From Candidimonas sp. (GTDB lineage Bacteria > Pseudomonadota > Gammaproteobacteria > Burkholderiales > Burkholderiaceae_B), in NCBI GenBank assembly GCA_004297945.1, contig SCRC01000030.1:1-64000 (forward strand): 64,000 nt of DNA. Reading direction: 5' to 3'. The first letter of the stretch is position 1. The number at the start of each line of letters is the position of its first letter. The notes beneath the pieces are model-generated. The model was given only the letters and a program-made list of their open reading frames with translations. It was not told the origin of the DNA and searched no databases. This document shows positions 28,397 through 38,875 of the stretch, one piece after another. The translations under genes and the position numbers were made by a program.

Positions 28397-29088
28397 CAAT
28401 TTTTACTCGTTGTGATCCAGGGTGATTCGGGGGGTGCCACAGCGAAAGAGCGGCTAGCCACCCCATGCACATGCACGCGCTGCATCGCGTCCAGCGAAAC
28501 CCGGCCCTCGGCCAGCCAGCGCACCACTTGCGCATAAAGATGGTGCTCCACGCCGAGAATCCGCTCGGCCAGCGTATCGGGGGTGTCGTCGGCCAGCACA
28601 GGCACCGCGCCTTGTGCCACGATAGGGCCATGATCGAGCACCGGCGTCACGAAGTGAACCGTGCAGCCATGCCACTGCACACCGGCCGCCAGCGCCTGCT
28701 CATGCGTATGCAAGCCGGGAAACGCCGGCAATAGCGACGGGTGGATATTGAGCAGCCGCCCATTGAAGTGCTCGACAAACTCGGGTGTCAGTACGCGCAT
28801 GAAACCGGCCAGCAGCACATAATCGGGACGATGGGCATCGATTGCTTGAGCAAGCGCTTGATCAAACTCTTTGCGCGTGGCGTAATCGCGATGCGCCACC
28901 AGTGTAGCCTGTATGCCTTGTTCGCGTGCCCAATGCAGGCCCAAGGCATCGGCTTTATTGGCGATAACGGCGCACACTTGGGCCGGCAAGCCTTGCTCGC
29001 GCACCGTATTGACGATGGTTTGCATGTTCGAGCCGCGTCCGGAAATCAGTACCACCAGACGGCAAGTGGAAGAGGTTATGGCAGGCAA
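28396..29088 (-). CDS. purN: phosphoribosylglycinamide formyltransferase
   Basis: GART transformylase, third step of purine synthesis, using 10-formyl-THF. Seen: phosphate loop VLISGRGSNMQTIV, catalytic region FMRVLTPEFVEHFNGRLLNI with the catalytic HPSLLPAFPG, and the Asp in TPVLDHGPIVAQ. The start is not clear: there is no ATG near the conserved N-terminus. I prefer TTG 29088 (LPAITSSTCRLVVLISG), with GGGA 9 bases upstream; the frame is open to a TTG at 29118. The gene is divergent from ribF, with about 50 bp shared by both promoters. Confidence 0.88.
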   Translation of the reverse strand: MPAITSSTCRLVVLISGRGSNMQTIVNTVREQGLPAQVCAVIANKADALGLHWAREQGIQATLVAHRDYATRKEFDQALAQAIDAHRPDYVLLAGFMRVLTPEFVEHFNGRLLNIHPSLLPAFPGLHTHEQALAAGVQWHGCTVHFVTPVLDHGPIVAQGAVPVLADDTPDTLAERILGVEHHLYAQVVRWLAEGRVSLDAMQRVHVHGVASRSFAVAPPESPWITTSKN

Positions 29089-29136
29089 AATAAATATTCC
29101 CAAGCGAAGACGGTGCAAAATTGTAAACTCTCGGGT

Positions 29137-30102
29137 GTGAAATCCGCTTCAAAAATTTATCGTTCCCTGCCGCGCTTCGATTCTGACCGCCCCAGTGCGG
29201 TGACAATCGGCAATTTCGACGGCGTCCACCGAGGCCATCAGGCCATACTCGCCCGCGTCAACGCGCTGGCGGCCGAACGCGGCTGGGCGCCGACCGTAAT
29301 GACCTTCGAACCGCACCCGCGCGCCTACTTCGCCACGCGCGGCCAACGGCCCGAACTCATTCCCACGCAAATCAGCAGCCTGCGCGACAAGATATGGTCG
29401 CTCGCCCACCACGGTATAGAACAGCTGGCGCTCGAACGCTTTAACCAGCGGCTGGCCGATATGTCGGCCGAGGCCTTCATTGAGCAATGGCTGGTGCGCG
29501 GGCTGAATACGCGCTGGATACTGGTAGGCGCCGATTTCCGTTACGGCCATAAACGCAGCGGCGATATCGATCTGCTGCGCAAAATGGGCGCGACGCACGG
29601 TTTCGAAGTCGAAACCATTGCCGATGTGGCTGACGAAAACGGTCATCGCATATCAAGCTCCGAGGTGCGCACCGCCCTGGCGGTAGGCGATCTGGAGCGC
29701 GCCGCGCACCTGTTGGGCCATACCTACCATATCAGCGGTCATGTCATACACGGACAGAAGCTGGGCCGCAGTATTGGTTATCCCACGCTGAACCTGCGCG
29801 TGCCGCCGCTGTGCGCGGCGCGTTCCGGCGTCTATGTCGTGCGTGCCCACGGCTTGGCCGCCCACGCCATCCACGGCGTCGCCAGTCTGGGAGTGCGCCC
29901 CACGGTCAGCGAAAACAGCCCGGTATTGCTCGAGGTTCACCTTCTCGACTGCAGCCTGGACGCATACGGTAAACTTACACGGATCGAATTCCTCAGCTAT
30001 CTGAGGGATGAAGAAAAATTTCCTGACCTACCCACCATGATCGCCACCATCGACATCGATGCGCAAAACGCTCGTGATTATTTCGCCCTCCATGGACTAT
30101 AG
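29137..30102 (+). CDS. ribF: bifunctional riboflavin kinase / FAD synthetase
   Basis: Makes FMN from riboflavin and then FAD. The N-terminal adenylyltransferase domain shows [16 protein letters not shown] and [13 protein letters not shown]; the C-terminal kinase domain shows [15 protein letters not shown] and [14 protein letters not shown] 29137 gives an N-terminus ([15 protein letters not shown]) like related RibF proteins; the frame is open far upstream but overlaps purN. The last 11 bases overlap the start of ileS. The order ribF-ileS-lspA is conserved in many proteobacteria. Confidence 0.92.
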   Translation: MKSASKIYRSLPRFDSDRPSAVTIGNFDGVHRGHQAILARVNALAAERGWAPTVMTFEPHPRAYFATRGQRPELIPTQISSLRDKIWSLAHHGIEQLALERFNQRLADMSAEAFIEQWLVRGLNTRWILVGADFRYGHKRSGDIDLLRKMGATHGFEVETIADVADENGHRISSSEVRTALAVGDLERAAHLLGHTYHISGHVIHGQKLGRSIGYPTLNLRVPPLCAARSGVYVVRAHGLAAHAIHGVASLGVRPTVSENSPVLLEVHLLDCSLDAYGKLTRIEFLSYLRDEEKFPDLPTMIATIDIDAQNARDYFALHGL

Positions 30103-32929
30103 AAACACACTCAATTTGCCCGAAACTTCCTTTCCGATGCGCGGCGACCTGGCGCGCCGCGAACCAGGCTGGATTGCCCAATGGGAAGAAAACAAAGTCT
30201 ATGCGGCCATACGCGAGGCCAGCCGGGGCCGCCCCAAATTCGTGTTGCACGACGGCCCGCCGTACGCCAATGGCGATATTCACATTGGCCACGCCGTTAA
30301 CAAGATCCTGAAAGACATCATTGTCAAAAGCCGTTCGATGGCCGGCTTCGATGCGCATTATGTGCCGGGCTGGGACTGTCATGGCATGCCGATTGAAATC
30401 CAGATTGAAAAAAAATACGGCAAAAGCCTGCCGGTGGCCGAGGTTCAGGCGAAAGCGCGCGCCTATGCGCTCGAACAGATCGACCGTCAGCGCAAAGATT
30501 TCAAACGCCTGGGCGTACTGGCCGATTGGGAACATCCCTATCTGACCATGAATTTCAGCAACGAAGCCGACGAACTGCGCGCGCTGGCGCTCATTCTGGA
30601 CAAAGGTTATATATACCGCGGGCTCAAGCCCGTGAACTGGTGCTTTGACTGCGGCTCGGCACTGGCCGAGGCCGAAGTGGAATATGCCGACCGCAAAGAC
30701 CAGGCCGTGCATGTGGCGTTCAAATTTGGCGACCGCGAAAAACTTGCCAAGGCCTTCGGCCTGCCCAGCGTGGAAGACGGCGCCATCGTCATCTGGACCA
30801 CCACGCCGTGGACGCTGCCCGCCAATCAGGCATTGAATCTTCATCCCGACATCGATTACGCCTTGGTCAAGCTCGATCAGGCACGCGCCACCGGCACCAT
30901 GTTGATATTGGCCCGCGACTTGGTCGGATCGTGCCTGGATCAATGGCACCTGAGCGGCCACGTGCTGGCCACGACCAAGGGCGCGTCGTTGGCAGGCCTC
31001 GAGTTCAAGCACCCTCTCTACGACCTGGACGCCGGCTATCAGCGCATGGCGCCGGTTTATTTGGGCGACTACGTCACGCTTGAAGCGGGAACCGGTGTGG
31101 TGCACTCTTCGCCCGCTTACGGTATCGAAGATTTCTTGTCGTGCAAAGCCCATGGATTGCAAGATGAGCAGATTCTGAACCCGGTGATGGGCGATGGCCA
31201 TTACGTGCCGAATCTGCCCCTCTTCGGCGGCCTGATGATCTGGAAAGCCAATCCCAAAATAGTCGAGGCTCTGGAATCGGTGGGCAGCCTGCTTAAAGTC
31301 GAAAGCCACAAGCACAGCTATATGCATTGCTGGCGGCACAAGACGCCCATCATTTATCGCGCCACAAGCCAGTGGTTTGCCAGCATGGATCGACCATCAA
31401 AAACCGGGGAATCACTACGTGCAACCGCTTTGGCCGGAATCGATAAAACGGATTTCTTCCCAGCCTGGGGCCGCGCCCGCCTGCATGCCATGATTGCCAA
31501 TCGCCCCGACTGGACCTTGTCGCGCCAGCGCCAATGGGGTGTGCCCATGGCCTTTTTTGTACACAAAGAAACAGGCCAACTGCATCCCCGCAGCGTGGAG
31601 CTGATGGAACAAATTGCGCAACGCGTGGCTCAGAACGGCATCGAGGCCTGGCAAGCGCTCGACCCGCGCGATCTGTTGGGCGATGAAGCCGACCAGTACG
31701 TCAAGAACCGCGATACGCTGGACGTGTGGTTCGATTCGGGCACCACCCACACTACCGTGCTGGGCGGCCAGAACCATACTGTCCAAGGCTCGCATGGCGA
31801 CGAACTTCAATGGCCCGCCGATCTGTACCTGGAAGGCTCGGACCAGCATCGCGGCTGGTTTCACTCGTCGCTGCTGACCAGTTGCATGCTGTATGGCCGG
31901 CCGCCCTACAAGGCTTTGCTTACGCATGGCTTCGTGGTGGACGGCCAGGGTCGGAAAATGAGCAAGTCGGTTGGCAACGTCATTGCGCCGCAAAAAATTT
32001 CCGATTCACTGGGCGCTGAAATCCTGCGTCTGTGGACAGCCTCTACCGACTATTCCGGCGAACTGTCGATTTCCGATGAAATTCTCAAACGTGTGGTCGA
32101 GGGCTATCGCCGCATCCGCAACACGCTCAAGTTCCTGCTTGGCAATCTGCAAGATTTCAATGTTGAAACGGATGCGATGGCGCTTGCGGAAATGTTCGAA
32201 ATCGACCGCTACGCGCTGGCCATGACCGCGAGCGTGCAAGCCGACGTGCTGGCCAATTTCAATCGCTACGAATTCCAGCCAGCCATGTCGCGCCTGCAAA
32301 TTTTCTGCTCGGAAGACCTGGGCGCGTTCTACCTCGACATACTCAAAGACCGCCTGTACACAGCCGACAAAAACAGCGTGGCGCGGCGCTCGGCGCAAAC
32401 CGCCATCCATCACATTACCCACGCGCTCATCAAACTATTGGCGCCTGTTACCTCCTTTACCGCCGAGGAAGCCTGGAAGGATCTGCACATCGGCCATGAA
32501 ACCGCCAGCATCTTTACCGAGCTCTTCCACACCCTGCCCGACCCGGCCAATGCCCAGGCCCTGATCGATAAATGGAATCGGCTGCGTGAAATCCGCGCCC
32601 AGGCCATGCGCCAGATCGAAGCCGTGCGCACCAATGGCGAGATTGGTTCATCACTGGCGGCCGAACTGGATGTCTACGCCAGCGGCGATGACTACCACCT
32701 GCTCGCCTCGCTGGAGGACGACCTGCGTTTCGTCTTTATCGTATCGCGCGCCACGCTGCATGAGGCGCCGGGCGACCTGCGCATCGCAGTCAGCCCCAGC
32801 CCCCACAAAAAGTGCGAACGCTGCTGGCATCATCGTGCCGATGTCGGTGCCGACCCCGAGCATCCCGAAATTTGCGGGCGCTGCGTCGACAATCTGTTCG
32901 GCCTGGGCGAGTTGCGCCATCATGCCTGA
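30092..32929 (+). CDS. ileS: isoleucyl-tRNA synthetase
   Basis: Class I aminoacyl-tRNA synthetase, 945 residues from ATG 30092. It has the HIGH motif in [16 protein letters not shown], the CP1 editing domain ([13 protein letters not shown] and later), KMSKS in [14 protein letters not shown], an anticodon-binding helical domain, and a C-terminal zinc ribbon with CERCW and CGRC pairs. This is the bacterial IleS1 type. The start codon lies inside ribF and the end overlaps lspA by 8 nt, so the three are coupled. No T-box or leader is visible. Confidence 0.96.
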   Translation: MDYRNTLNLPETSFPMRGDLARREPGWIAQWEENKVYAAIREASRGRPKFVLHDGPPYANGDIHIGHAVNKILKDIIVKSRSMAGFDAHYVPGWDCHGMPIEIQIEKKYGKSLPVAEVQAKARAYALEQIDRQRKDFKRLGVLADWEHPYLTMNFSNEADELRALALILDKGYIYRGLKPVNWCFDCGSALAEAEVEYADRKDQAVHVAFKFGDREKLAKAFGLPSVEDGAIVIWTTTPWTLPANQALNLHPDIDYALVKLDQARATGTMLILARDLVGSCLDQWHLSGHVLATTKGASLAGLEFKHPLYDLDAGYQRMAPVYLGDYVTLEAGTGVVHSSPAYGIEDFLSCKAHGLQDEQILNPVMGDGHYVPNLPLFGGLMIWKANPKIVEALESVGSLLKVESHKHSYMHCWRHKTPIIYRATSQWFASMDRPSKTGESLRATALAGIDKTDFFPAWGRARLHAMIANRPDWTLSRQRQWGVPMAFFVHKETGQLHPRSVELMEQIAQRVAQNGIEAWQALDPRDLLGDEADQYVKNRDTLDVWFDSGTTHTTVLGGQNHTVQGSHGDELQWPADLYLEGSDQHRGWFHSSLLTSCMLYGRPPYKALLTHGFVVDGQGRKMSKSVGNVIAPQKISDSLGAEILRLWTASTDYSGELSISDEILKRVVEGYRRIRNTLKFLLGNLQDFNVETDAMALAEMFEIDRYALAMTASVQADVLANFNRYEFQPAMSRLQIFCSEDLGAFYLDILKDRLYTADKNSVARRSAQTAIHHITHALIKLLAPVTSFTAEEAWKDLHIGHETASIFTELFHTLPDPANAQALIDKWNRLREIRAQAMRQIEAVRTNGEIGSSLAAELDVYASGDDYHLLASLEDDLRFVFIVSRATLHEAPGDLRIAVSPSPHKKCERCWHHRADVGADPEHPEICGRCVDNLFGLGELRHHA

Positions 32930-33473
32930 GCTAAATCGCGCAGGCGGCGCCATTGCCGCAACCATTCGGCGCAAAAAAAATCGCATGCGCTTCTGGGCAT
33001 GGATACTGGGCGCCCTACTCATTGTCGTGGTCGACCAATTAAGCAAAAGCTATATCAGCACGCACCTGCCCTATGGGCAGCGCTGGCACGTGCTGCCCTT
33101 TTTTGACTTCACCCTGCTGCACAATAGCGGCGCGGCATTCAGTTTTCTGGCCGAAGGGCACGGCTGGCAGCGCTGGCTGTTTACCGCCATCGCGTTGGGC
33201 GCCGCCGGACTGATCATTCATCTGCTGCGCCGCAGCCCGAGTCAATGGCTGTTCTGCTCTTCGCTCATGACCATCCTGGCGGGGGCCGTGGGCAACGTCA
33301 TAGACCGCATCCAGCACGGGTACGTCATTGATTTTTTCCTGTTTTATTGGAAAAATTGGTATTTTCCAGCCTTTAATGTCGCCGATGCAGCCATTACCTG
33401 CGGCGCGATTCTACTGATTCTCGACGAACTGCTGCGCTGGCGGCGCGAGCGCCGCAAATTAGCCAAGGAATAG
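32922..33473 (+). CDS. lspA: lipoprotein signal peptidase (signal peptidase II)
   Basis: Inner-membrane aspartyl protease that removes signal peptides from prolipoproteins. Four membrane helices are visible. Conserved blocks: [32 protein letters not shown] (first catalytic Asp) and [11 protein letters not shown] (second catalytic Asp). From ATG 32922 it is 183 residues, with a short basic N-terminal extension ([13 protein letters not shown]). It overlaps the end of ileS. Two of the exported proteins in this window, including PqiC, are likely substrates of this pathway or its neighbours. Confidence 0.94.
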   Translation: MPELNRAGGAIAATIRRKKNRMRFWAWILGALLIVVVDQLSKSYISTHLPYGQRWHVLPFFDFTLLHNSGAAFSFLAEGHGWQRWLFTAIALGAAGLIIHLLRRSPSQWLFCSSLMTILAGAVGNVIDRIQHGYVIDFFLFYWKNWYFPAFNVADAAITCGAILLILDELLRWRRERRKLAKE

Positions 33474-33489
33474 AATATCCACGAACCAT

Positions 33490-33604
33490 GTAGCGACAGG
33501 CCTTGTGCCTGTCATCTCTGCAAGATACCGCCTTGACGGCTACCGATTTGCCACCCACAAGGGGTGGCGCTACAAGATTTGCCACCCACAAGGGGTGGCG
33601 CTAC
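33490..33604. repeat. three REP-like palindromes between lspA and coaBC
   Basis: 33490-33513 (plus) has GTAGC, arms GACAGGC/GCCTGTC, loop CTTGT. 33550-33573 and 33581-33604 (minus) are identical copies with arms GCCACCC/GGGTGGC, 31 bp apart. The last copy ends 16 bp before the coaBC start, so it lies in the 5' leader of that gene. Confidence 0.88.
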
Positions 33605-33620
33605 AAATAGGTGAACCTCT

Positions 33621-34823
33621 GTGACATTAGATCTGGCGCAAAAACGCATTATCGTTGGCCTGACCGGCGGTATTGCCTGCTACAAGACCGCGGAACTCGT
33701 GCGGCGCATCATCGAACGCGGTGCGATCGTCGATGTCGTCATGACAGAGGCCGCCACGCATTTCATTACCCCCGTCACACTACAGGCGCTGTCCGGGCGT
33801 CCGGTATTTCTGGACATCTGGGACGCTCGCATACCCAACAACATGGCTCACATCGACCTAAGCCGCGGGGCCGATGCCATCCTCATTGCACCGGCCAGCA
33901 CCGATTTTATCGCCCGCCTGGCGCAGGGTCTGGCCAACGATCTTTTATCCACGCTATGCGTGGCTAAAGGCACATGCCCACTGCTCGTGGCGCCAGCCAT
34001 GAATCGCGAAATGTGGCAGCACCCGGCCACAGTGCGCAACGTTCGTCAGATTCAAACCGACGGCGCACAGATACTGGGCCCGGGTGTAGGCGACCAAGCC
34101 TGCGGCGAAGTCGGTAGCGGCCGCATGCTCGAACCCAATGAACTGCTGGCCGAGCTGATCGCCTCCTTCCAGCCCAAGGTCCTGGCGCAGCGTCGAGTGG
34201 TCATCACTGCGGGGCCTACCATCGAAAAGATCGATCCCATCCGTGTCATCAGCAATCGCTCATCGGGCAAAACCGGTTATGCGATTGCCCAGGCTGCGCG
34301 AGAGGCCGGTGCCCAGGTAACCTTGATCTCCGGGCCCACCGCATTGCCAGCCCCTTACGGCGTCGCATGCATCGACGTGGAAAGCGCAGCAGACATGCGT
34401 AGCGCGGTCATGCATGCCGTCGCCAACGCCGACCTGTTCATCGCGGTCGCCGCCGTGGCAGACTGGCACGTCGCCAATGCCACCGATAGCAAGATCAAAA
34501 AAACCGGCGCTGCCAGCGTGCCCTCATTGAAATTCGAGGCCAACCCCGACATATTGGCCGAAGTGGCGGCGCTCGCGCACGGCCCCTGGTGCGTCGGCTT
34601 TGCCGCCGAGACCGAAAACCTGCACGAATACGCCCAGGCAAAGCGGCAACGCAAGGCGGTTCCCTTGCTGGTGGGCAACCTGGCGCAGCACGCCATGAGC
34701 GCCGATGACACCGAACTGGTGCTGTTCGACGATCAAGGATCGCACCCGCTGCCGCGTCTGCCCAAGATCGAAGCCGCGCGCCAACTGATTCAGGCTATTG
34801 CCAGCCGCATCCCCAGCCCATAA
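33621..34823 (+). CDS. coaBC: phosphopantothenoylcysteine decarboxylase / phosphopantothenate-cysteine ligase
   Basis: Bifunctional enzyme of coenzyme A synthesis. The N-terminal CoaC flavoprotein part (about 1-185) carries [17 protein letters not shown], the catalytic His region [11 protein letters not shown], and the PAMNREMW clamp. The C-terminal CoaB part has [20 protein letters not shown] and the nucleotide-binding [10 protein letters not shown]-like [16 protein letters not shown] 33621 has AGGTGAA upstream. Two bases separate its stop from dut. The coaBC-dut pair is a common proteobacterial arrangement. Confidence 0.94.
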   Translation: MTLDLAQKRIIVGLTGGIACYKTAELVRRIIERGAIVDVVMTEAATHFITPVTLQALSGRPVFLDIWDARIPNNMAHIDLSRGADAILIAPASTDFIARLAQGLANDLLSTLCVAKGTCPLLVAPAMNREMWQHPATVRNVRQIQTDGAQILGPGVGDQACGEVGSGRMLEPNELLAELIASFQPKVLAQRRVVITAGPTIEKIDPIRVISNRSSGKTGYAIAQAAREAGAQVTLISGPTALPAPYGVACIDVESAADMRSAVMHAVANADLFIAVAAVADWHVANATDSKIKKTGAASVPSLKFEANPDILAEVAALAHGPWCVGFAAETENLHEYAQAKRQRKAVPLLVGNLAQHAMSADDTELVLFDDQGSHPLPRLPKIEAARQLIQAIASRIPSP

Positions 34824-34825
34824 AT

Positions 34826-35275
34826 ATGAAAAAAATTGCCTTAAAGATTCTTGACCCTCGCATGAACGACTACTTGCCGGCCTACGCGACCGCCGGCTCG
34901 GCGGGTCTGGATCTGCGCGCCTGCCTGGATACGCCCATCACCCTGGAGCCGGGCGCCTGCGAGCTCATTCCGACTGGCCTGTCCATGCACATTTCCGATC
35001 CCGCCTACGCAGCCATCATCCTGCCGCGCTCGGGGCTGGGGCACAAGCACGGCATCGTGCTGGGCAACCTGGTCGGCCTGATCGACTCGGACTACCAGGG
35101 GCCGCTCATGGTGTCAGCCTGGAACCGCGGCCAACACGCCTTTGTGCTGCAGCCCATGGAGCGACTGGCGCAATTGGTCGTTGTACCCGTGCAGCATATT
35201 GAATTCGACATCGTTTGCGATTTCGACGAAAGCGCGCGAGGCGCAGGCGGGTTTGGAAGCACTGGGCGCGGGTGA
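34826..35275 (+). CDS. dut: deoxyuridine 5'-triphosphate nucleotidohydrolase
   Basis: Trimeric dUTPase that hydrolyses dUTP to dUMP and pyrophosphate, preventing uracil incorporation into DNA. The five family motifs are visible: [12 protein letters not shown] (I), [14 protein letters not shown] (II), [14 protein letters not shown] (III), [13 protein letters not shown] (IV), and the C-terminal P-loop-like [11 protein letters not shown] (V). Length 149 is standard. It ends 20 bp from the convergent livF gene, with no obvious terminator between them. Confidence 0.96.
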   Translation: MKKIALKILDPRMNDYLPAYATAGSAGLDLRACLDTPITLEPGACELIPTGLSMHISDPAYAAIILPRSGLGHKHGIVLGNLVGLIDSDYQGPLMVSAWNRGQHAFVLQPMERLAQLVVVPVQHIEFDIVCDFDESARGAGGFGSTGRG

Positions 35276-35295
35276 CTCATCGCGCCCCTCCCGCT

Positions 35296-36009
35296 TTAAC
35301 CATGCCCCAGGTAAGCCGCCTGAATTTCCGGCGACGACAGCAGCTCCTTGGCCGAACCTTCCTGCAGCAGTCGACCGACTTCCAGTACGTAGCCGCGGTC
35401 GGCCAGCTTCAGCGCCATGCGCGCGTTCTGCTCGACCAGCAGAATGGTGACTCCGGTGTCGCGAACGTCGCGCAGCACCTGGAAGATGTTGCGCACGATA
35501 ATGGGTGCAAGGCCCAGACTGGGTTCGTCAAGCAATAGCAGCCTGGGCTTGGTCACCAGAGCGCGACCGATGGCGAGCATCTGCTGCTCTCCGCCGGACA
35601 GCGTGCCGGCCAACTGAGCGCGCCGCTCGTACAGTCGGGGAAAAATCGTGTACACCTGTTCGCAGCTTTTATTGATTTCCGCAGGAGGTCGGGTAAAACC
35701 GCCCAGGCGCAGGTTCTCGGCAACAGACAGTGTGCCGAAGACGCGCCGACCTTCCGGCGACTGGCCTATCCCCAATCGCACGATTTTGTCGGCGCCCAGG
35801 CGCGTCGTCTCATGACCAGCGAAGGTGATCTTGCCCGCTTGCGGTGCAATCAGGCCGCTGAGCGTGCGCATCAGCGTTGTTTTTCCGGCGCCATTGGCAC
35901 CCAGGATGGCCACCACTTCGCGCTCAGCAACACGCAGGGAAATACCCTTGAGCGCCTGTATATGACCATAGTTGACGTGCAAGTCTTCGATTTCCAGCAA
36001 TGGGGTCAT
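35296..36009 (-). CDS. livF: branched-chain amino-acid type ABC transporter, ATPase LivF
   Basis: 237-residue ATPase of the HAAT family. Walker A AILGANGAGKTTLMRTL, Q-loop GIGQSPEGRRVFG, signature LSGGEQQMLAIGRAL, Walker B LLLLDEPSLGLAP, and H-loop region LLVEQNARMAL with Gln in the family-typical EQN. The last gene of a five-gene minus-strand cluster; its ATG overlaps the livG stop (ATGA). Substrate may be branched-chain amino acids or a related amide or acid. Confidence 0.93.
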   Translation of the reverse strand: MTPLLEIEDLHVNYGHIQALKGISLRVAEREVVAILGANGAGKTTLMRTLSGLIAPQAGKITFAGHETTRLGADKIVRLGIGQSPEGRRVFGTLSVAENLRLGGFTRPPAEINKSCEQVYTIFPRLYERRAQLAGTLSGGEQQMLAIGRALVTKPRLLLLDEPSLGLAPIIVRNIFQVLRDVRDTGVTILLVEQNARMALKLADRGYVLEVGRLLQEGSAKELLSSPEIQAAYLGHG

Positions 36010-36860
36010 GGGGTCACCTGCTCTTGTCTTACGGCTTGCATCAACGGATCTTCATCATCGTCATCCTGACCGAGGTAGGCCTCGATCACCAAAGGGTTTC
36101 TGCGAATTTCTTCTGGTTTGCCCTCCGCGATCTTCTTGCCAAAATTGATGACAACAATGCTGTCGGTAACGTTCATCACCACGCTCATGTCGTGCTCGAC
36201 CAGAATCACCGTAACGCCGGCGTCACGGATGGCGCGGATGGTGTCGTTCAGACCAGCGGATTCAAACTCGTTCAACCCAGCCGCAGGTTCGTCCAGAATG
36301 ATCAGCTCGGGCTTTGCGACCAGTGTGCGCGCCATCTCGACGCGCCGCTGCGCGCCGTAGGGCAGCGACGTGGCGTTTTCATGCGCGACATCGGCCAGGT
36401 TCAATTGCCGCAGCACCTCCATCGCCCGATCGATCAGCGTTTGTTCCTCGCGCCGCTGGGCGGGTGTGTTCAGCAGGCCCTGCCACCATTTTTGGCGTAT
36501 CTGCAGATGCTCGCCGGCAATGACATTTTCCAGCACACTCATATCAGCGAACAGGCGGATGGTCTGGAACGTGCGGCGTATACCCGCCTTTGCGACGCTG
36601 TGCGGCGGGCGACCGGTCAGGTCTTCACCGTGCCAGCGAATGTGCCCATTGGTCGGTTTGTAGACGCCTGTAATCATATTGAACACCGTCGTCTTGCCCG
36701 CGCCGTTCGGGCCGATCAGACCAACGATCTCGCCACGCCGGACGCGAAAGCTCAGATCATCGACCGCCCGCAGGCCACCGAAACTGATGCCAATGCCGTC
36801 GAGCTCGAGCAGTGTTTCGCCACTTGCCGGTGCCTGATCGGAACGCGCTGCCTGGTTCAT
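36006..36860 (-). CDS. livG: branched-chain amino-acid type ABC transporter, ATPase LivG
   Basis: 284-residue ATPase with Walker [18 protein letters not shown], signature region [15 protein letters not shown], Walker [16 protein letters not shown] and H-loop [12 protein letters not shown]. The C-terminal tail after about residue 255 is acidic (GQDDDDED), which is longer than usual. ATG 36860 is chosen because GGAGAGG lies just upstream; the frame is open further (to 37271) but that part is antisense-like sequence over livM. It overlaps livM and livF by 4 nt each. Confidence 0.93.
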   Translation of the reverse strand: MNQAARSDQAPASGETLLELDGIGISFGGLRAVDDLSFRVRRGEIVGLIGPNGAGKTTVFNMITGVYKPTNGHIRWHGEDLTGRPPHSVAKAGIRRTFQTIRLFADMSVLENVIAGEHLQIRQKWWQGLLNTPAQRREEQTLIDRAMEVLRQLNLADVAHENATSLPYGAQRRVEMARTLVAKPELIILDEPAAGLNEFESAGLNDTIRAIRDAGVTVILVEHDMSVVMNVTDSIVVINFGKKIAEGKPEEIRRNPLVIEAYLGQDDDDEDPLMQAVRQEQVTP

Positions 36861-37864
36861 GCTCCTCTCCTGCGCGCGGGCCAGATGCCTTGCGGCCTGA
36901 GCACCATAACGACAATCATGGCAATGCCGAAGACCAGATAACGGTATTGCGCCAGGCCGGTGAAAATCTGCGGCACGACGAACATCATGGCGGTACCCAG
37001 CAGTACGCCGGGCACCGAGCCCTGGCCGCCCACCAGCACGATGGCAAACAGCACGACCGAATCGGTAAACTGAAACGAGCCGGGGCTGACTGCCGACAAC
37101 TGCATGGCAAACAGGGTGCCGGCCAGCCCGGCAATGCCAGCGGCCAGCGCGAACGCGGCCACCTTGTACTTGTGCGCATTCACGCCCAACGTCGTGGCGG
37201 CCAGTTCGTCGTACTTCAGATAGCGAAACGTGCGCCCAAGCGCCGAGCGATCCAGGTTGCGCATCACCCATAGCACGAGCGCCAGCGCAACCCAGTTCAG
37301 GTAGAACAAATCGCTTTGACTGCCGAACGAATGACCGAACACCGTCGGGCCGCCAATGCCGAAAATGCCGTCGGGCCCACCCGTGAGCCCAAGCAGATTA
37401 TTTTTCATTGCCAACACGAAGATAGCATTAAAACCGATCGTCACCACCAGCAGATAGTCGCCACGCAGCTTGACGATGGGCGCAGACAGAATCGCTCCCA
37501 GTGCCGCCGAAACCACAACGGCCACGGGGAGAGTCCACAGAATCGGCCAGCCGAAAGTGGACGACAGGATCGCGCTGATATAGGCGCCGACACCAAAATA
37601 CACGGCGTGCCCCATGTCATACATGCCGGCGCGCCCCAGCACAATGTCCTGCGACAGCGCGACAATAGCGTAGATGGCGAAGATGCCCCCGACCGTAATC
37701 CAGGCCGGCGACAAGGCCACCGGCAGCAGCAGGCCGACGCACCAGAGCAGCGGGCCGACAAAGCACAGCAGTTTAGTCAAGCCCGACGGCTTGACTACGG
37801 CGTCCGAGGACGGAGAAAACGGAGCCGGCGTTGCGGCTTCAGTGTTAATAACGTGCTTATCCAT
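36857..37864 (-). CDS. livM: branched-chain amino-acid type ABC transporter, permease LivM
   Basis: 335-residue inner-membrane permease of the LivM type. About nine to ten hydrophobic helices, with the recognisable GRAGMYDMGHAVYFGVGAY and ALGGTLFAMQ-like AGLAGTLFAMQLSAVSP stretches, and an EAA-like loop in GLNAHKYKVAAFALAAG-type sequence (VNAHKYKVAAFALAAGIAG). The C-terminus ends [14 protein letters not shown] on the cytoplasmic side. Four-base overlap with livG and a 3-bp gap to livH show an operon. Confidence 0.92.
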   Translation of the reverse strand: MDKHVINTEAATPAPFSPSSDAVVKPSGLTKLLCFVGPLLWCVGLLLPVALSPAWITVGGIFAIYAIVALSQDIVLGRAGMYDMGHAVYFGVGAYISAILSSTFGWPILWTLPVAVVVSAALGAILSAPIVKLRGDYLLVVTIGFNAIFVLAMKNNLLGLTGGPDGIFGIGGPTVFGHSFGSQSDLFYLNWVALALVLWVMRNLDRSALGRTFRYLKYDELAATTLGVNAHKYKVAAFALAAGIAGLAGTLFAMQLSAVSPGSFQFTDSVVLFAIVLVGGQGSVPGVLLGTAMMFVVPQIFTGLAQYRYLVFGIAMIVVMVLRPQGIWPARRRGA

Positions 37865-37867
37865 GGA

Positions 37868-38770
37868 TTACACCTTTTCCGCGACGCGCTCACCCAGCAG
37901 GCCGGTCGGCCGTACCAGAAGAATCGCAATCAGCAATGCAAATGTGATGGCATCTTGCCAGGAGCTCGACACATAACCAGCGGCGAATGCGTTGAACAGG
38001 CCCAGCAGCAGTCCGCCCAGCATGGCACCCGGAATATTGCCTATACCGCCGATAATCGCGGCGATAAACGCGCTCAGGCCATAGGACCAGCCCATGGTGA
38101 AATAGGCCTGGCGGTAGTACAGGCCGATAAATAGGCCGCCCACAGCGCCCAGCACCGGACCGATGACAAATACGATGGCGATCACCCGATTGACGTTGAT
38201 GCCCATGAGCCGCGCGGCGTCCTGGTCGATCGCCGCAGCGCGGATAGCCGTTCCCAGGCGGGTGTGATGCACGAATAAATACAGCGCCACCATCAAGACA
38301 AACGCGCCGATCATGATCAGCAGTTGCACGAAACTAAGGTAAGCACCGGCGATGTGCCAGGTAATGTCGGGCAATAAATTACTGGGGAACACCCGCACAT
38401 TTGGCCCCCAGATCAGCATGATGCCGTTTTCGATCAGCATCGAGGCGCCGAGGGCGGACACTACGGGCGACAGGCGATGCGCGCGGCGCAGTGGCTTGTA
38501 GGCCAGTTGATCCAGAAGGGTACCCGTAACAGCCACCGCGATCATTGCAATAATGAAGGCCAGCGCCAGCAAAACCGGCGTGGACAAGCCGCCGAACGCG
38601 CCGGTGGTCAGGGTGGTCAGGCCAATGAAGGCTCCCAGGATGCATAGGTCTCCATGGGCGAAGTTGATCAGCTTCAACACCCCGTAGACCATCGTATAGC
38701 CGAGCGCAATCAGCGCGTAGATGCCGCCAACCGTCAGCCCATTGATGAATTGCTGAAGAATAAAGTCCAT
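37868..38770 (-). CDS. livH: branched-chain amino-acid type ABC transporter, permease LivH
   Basis: 300-residue permease of the LivH type, with eight or so helices. Family markers: FINGLTVGGIYALIALGYTM at the N-terminus, GVLKLINFAHGDLCILGAF, and the cytoplasmic contact loop AIRAAAIDQDAARLMGINV. It pairs with LivM in the membrane. The gene lies 3 bp upstream of livM and 105 bp downstream of the binding-protein gene; that gap holds no clear terminator, so all five genes may share a transcript. Confidence 0.93.
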   Translation of the reverse strand: MDFILQQFINGLTVGGIYALIALGYTMVYGVLKLINFAHGDLCILGAFIGLTTLTTGAFGGLSTPVLLALAFIIAMIAVAVTGTLLDQLAYKPLRRAHRLSPVVSALGASMLIENGIMLIWGPNVRVFPSNLLPDITWHIAGAYLSFVQLLIMIGAFVLMVALYLFVHHTRLGTAIRAAAIDQDAARLMGINVNRVIAIVFVIGPVLGAVGGLFIGLYYRQAYFTMGWSYGLSAFIAAIIGGIGNIPGAMLGGLLLGLFNAFAAGYVSSSWQDAITFALLIAILLVRPTGLLGERVAEKV

Positions 38771-38875
38771 CGATCAGTTTCCGTGGATAGCCGCACAAGC
38801 GGCGTACGCGCAGCGTGGGCCGCACGGAAGTGGCGCCGCACATCGGACGATGCGCGGCGCCGCGCTCTGGCGGTA

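Noticed and set aside
29993-31339. 448-codon minus-strand frame
   Set aside because: Antisense to ileS; no motif, no ribosome binding site.
36000-36941. 313-codon plus-strand frame
   Set aside because: Antisense to livG, whose motifs are all intact; long shadow frames are common at this GC content.
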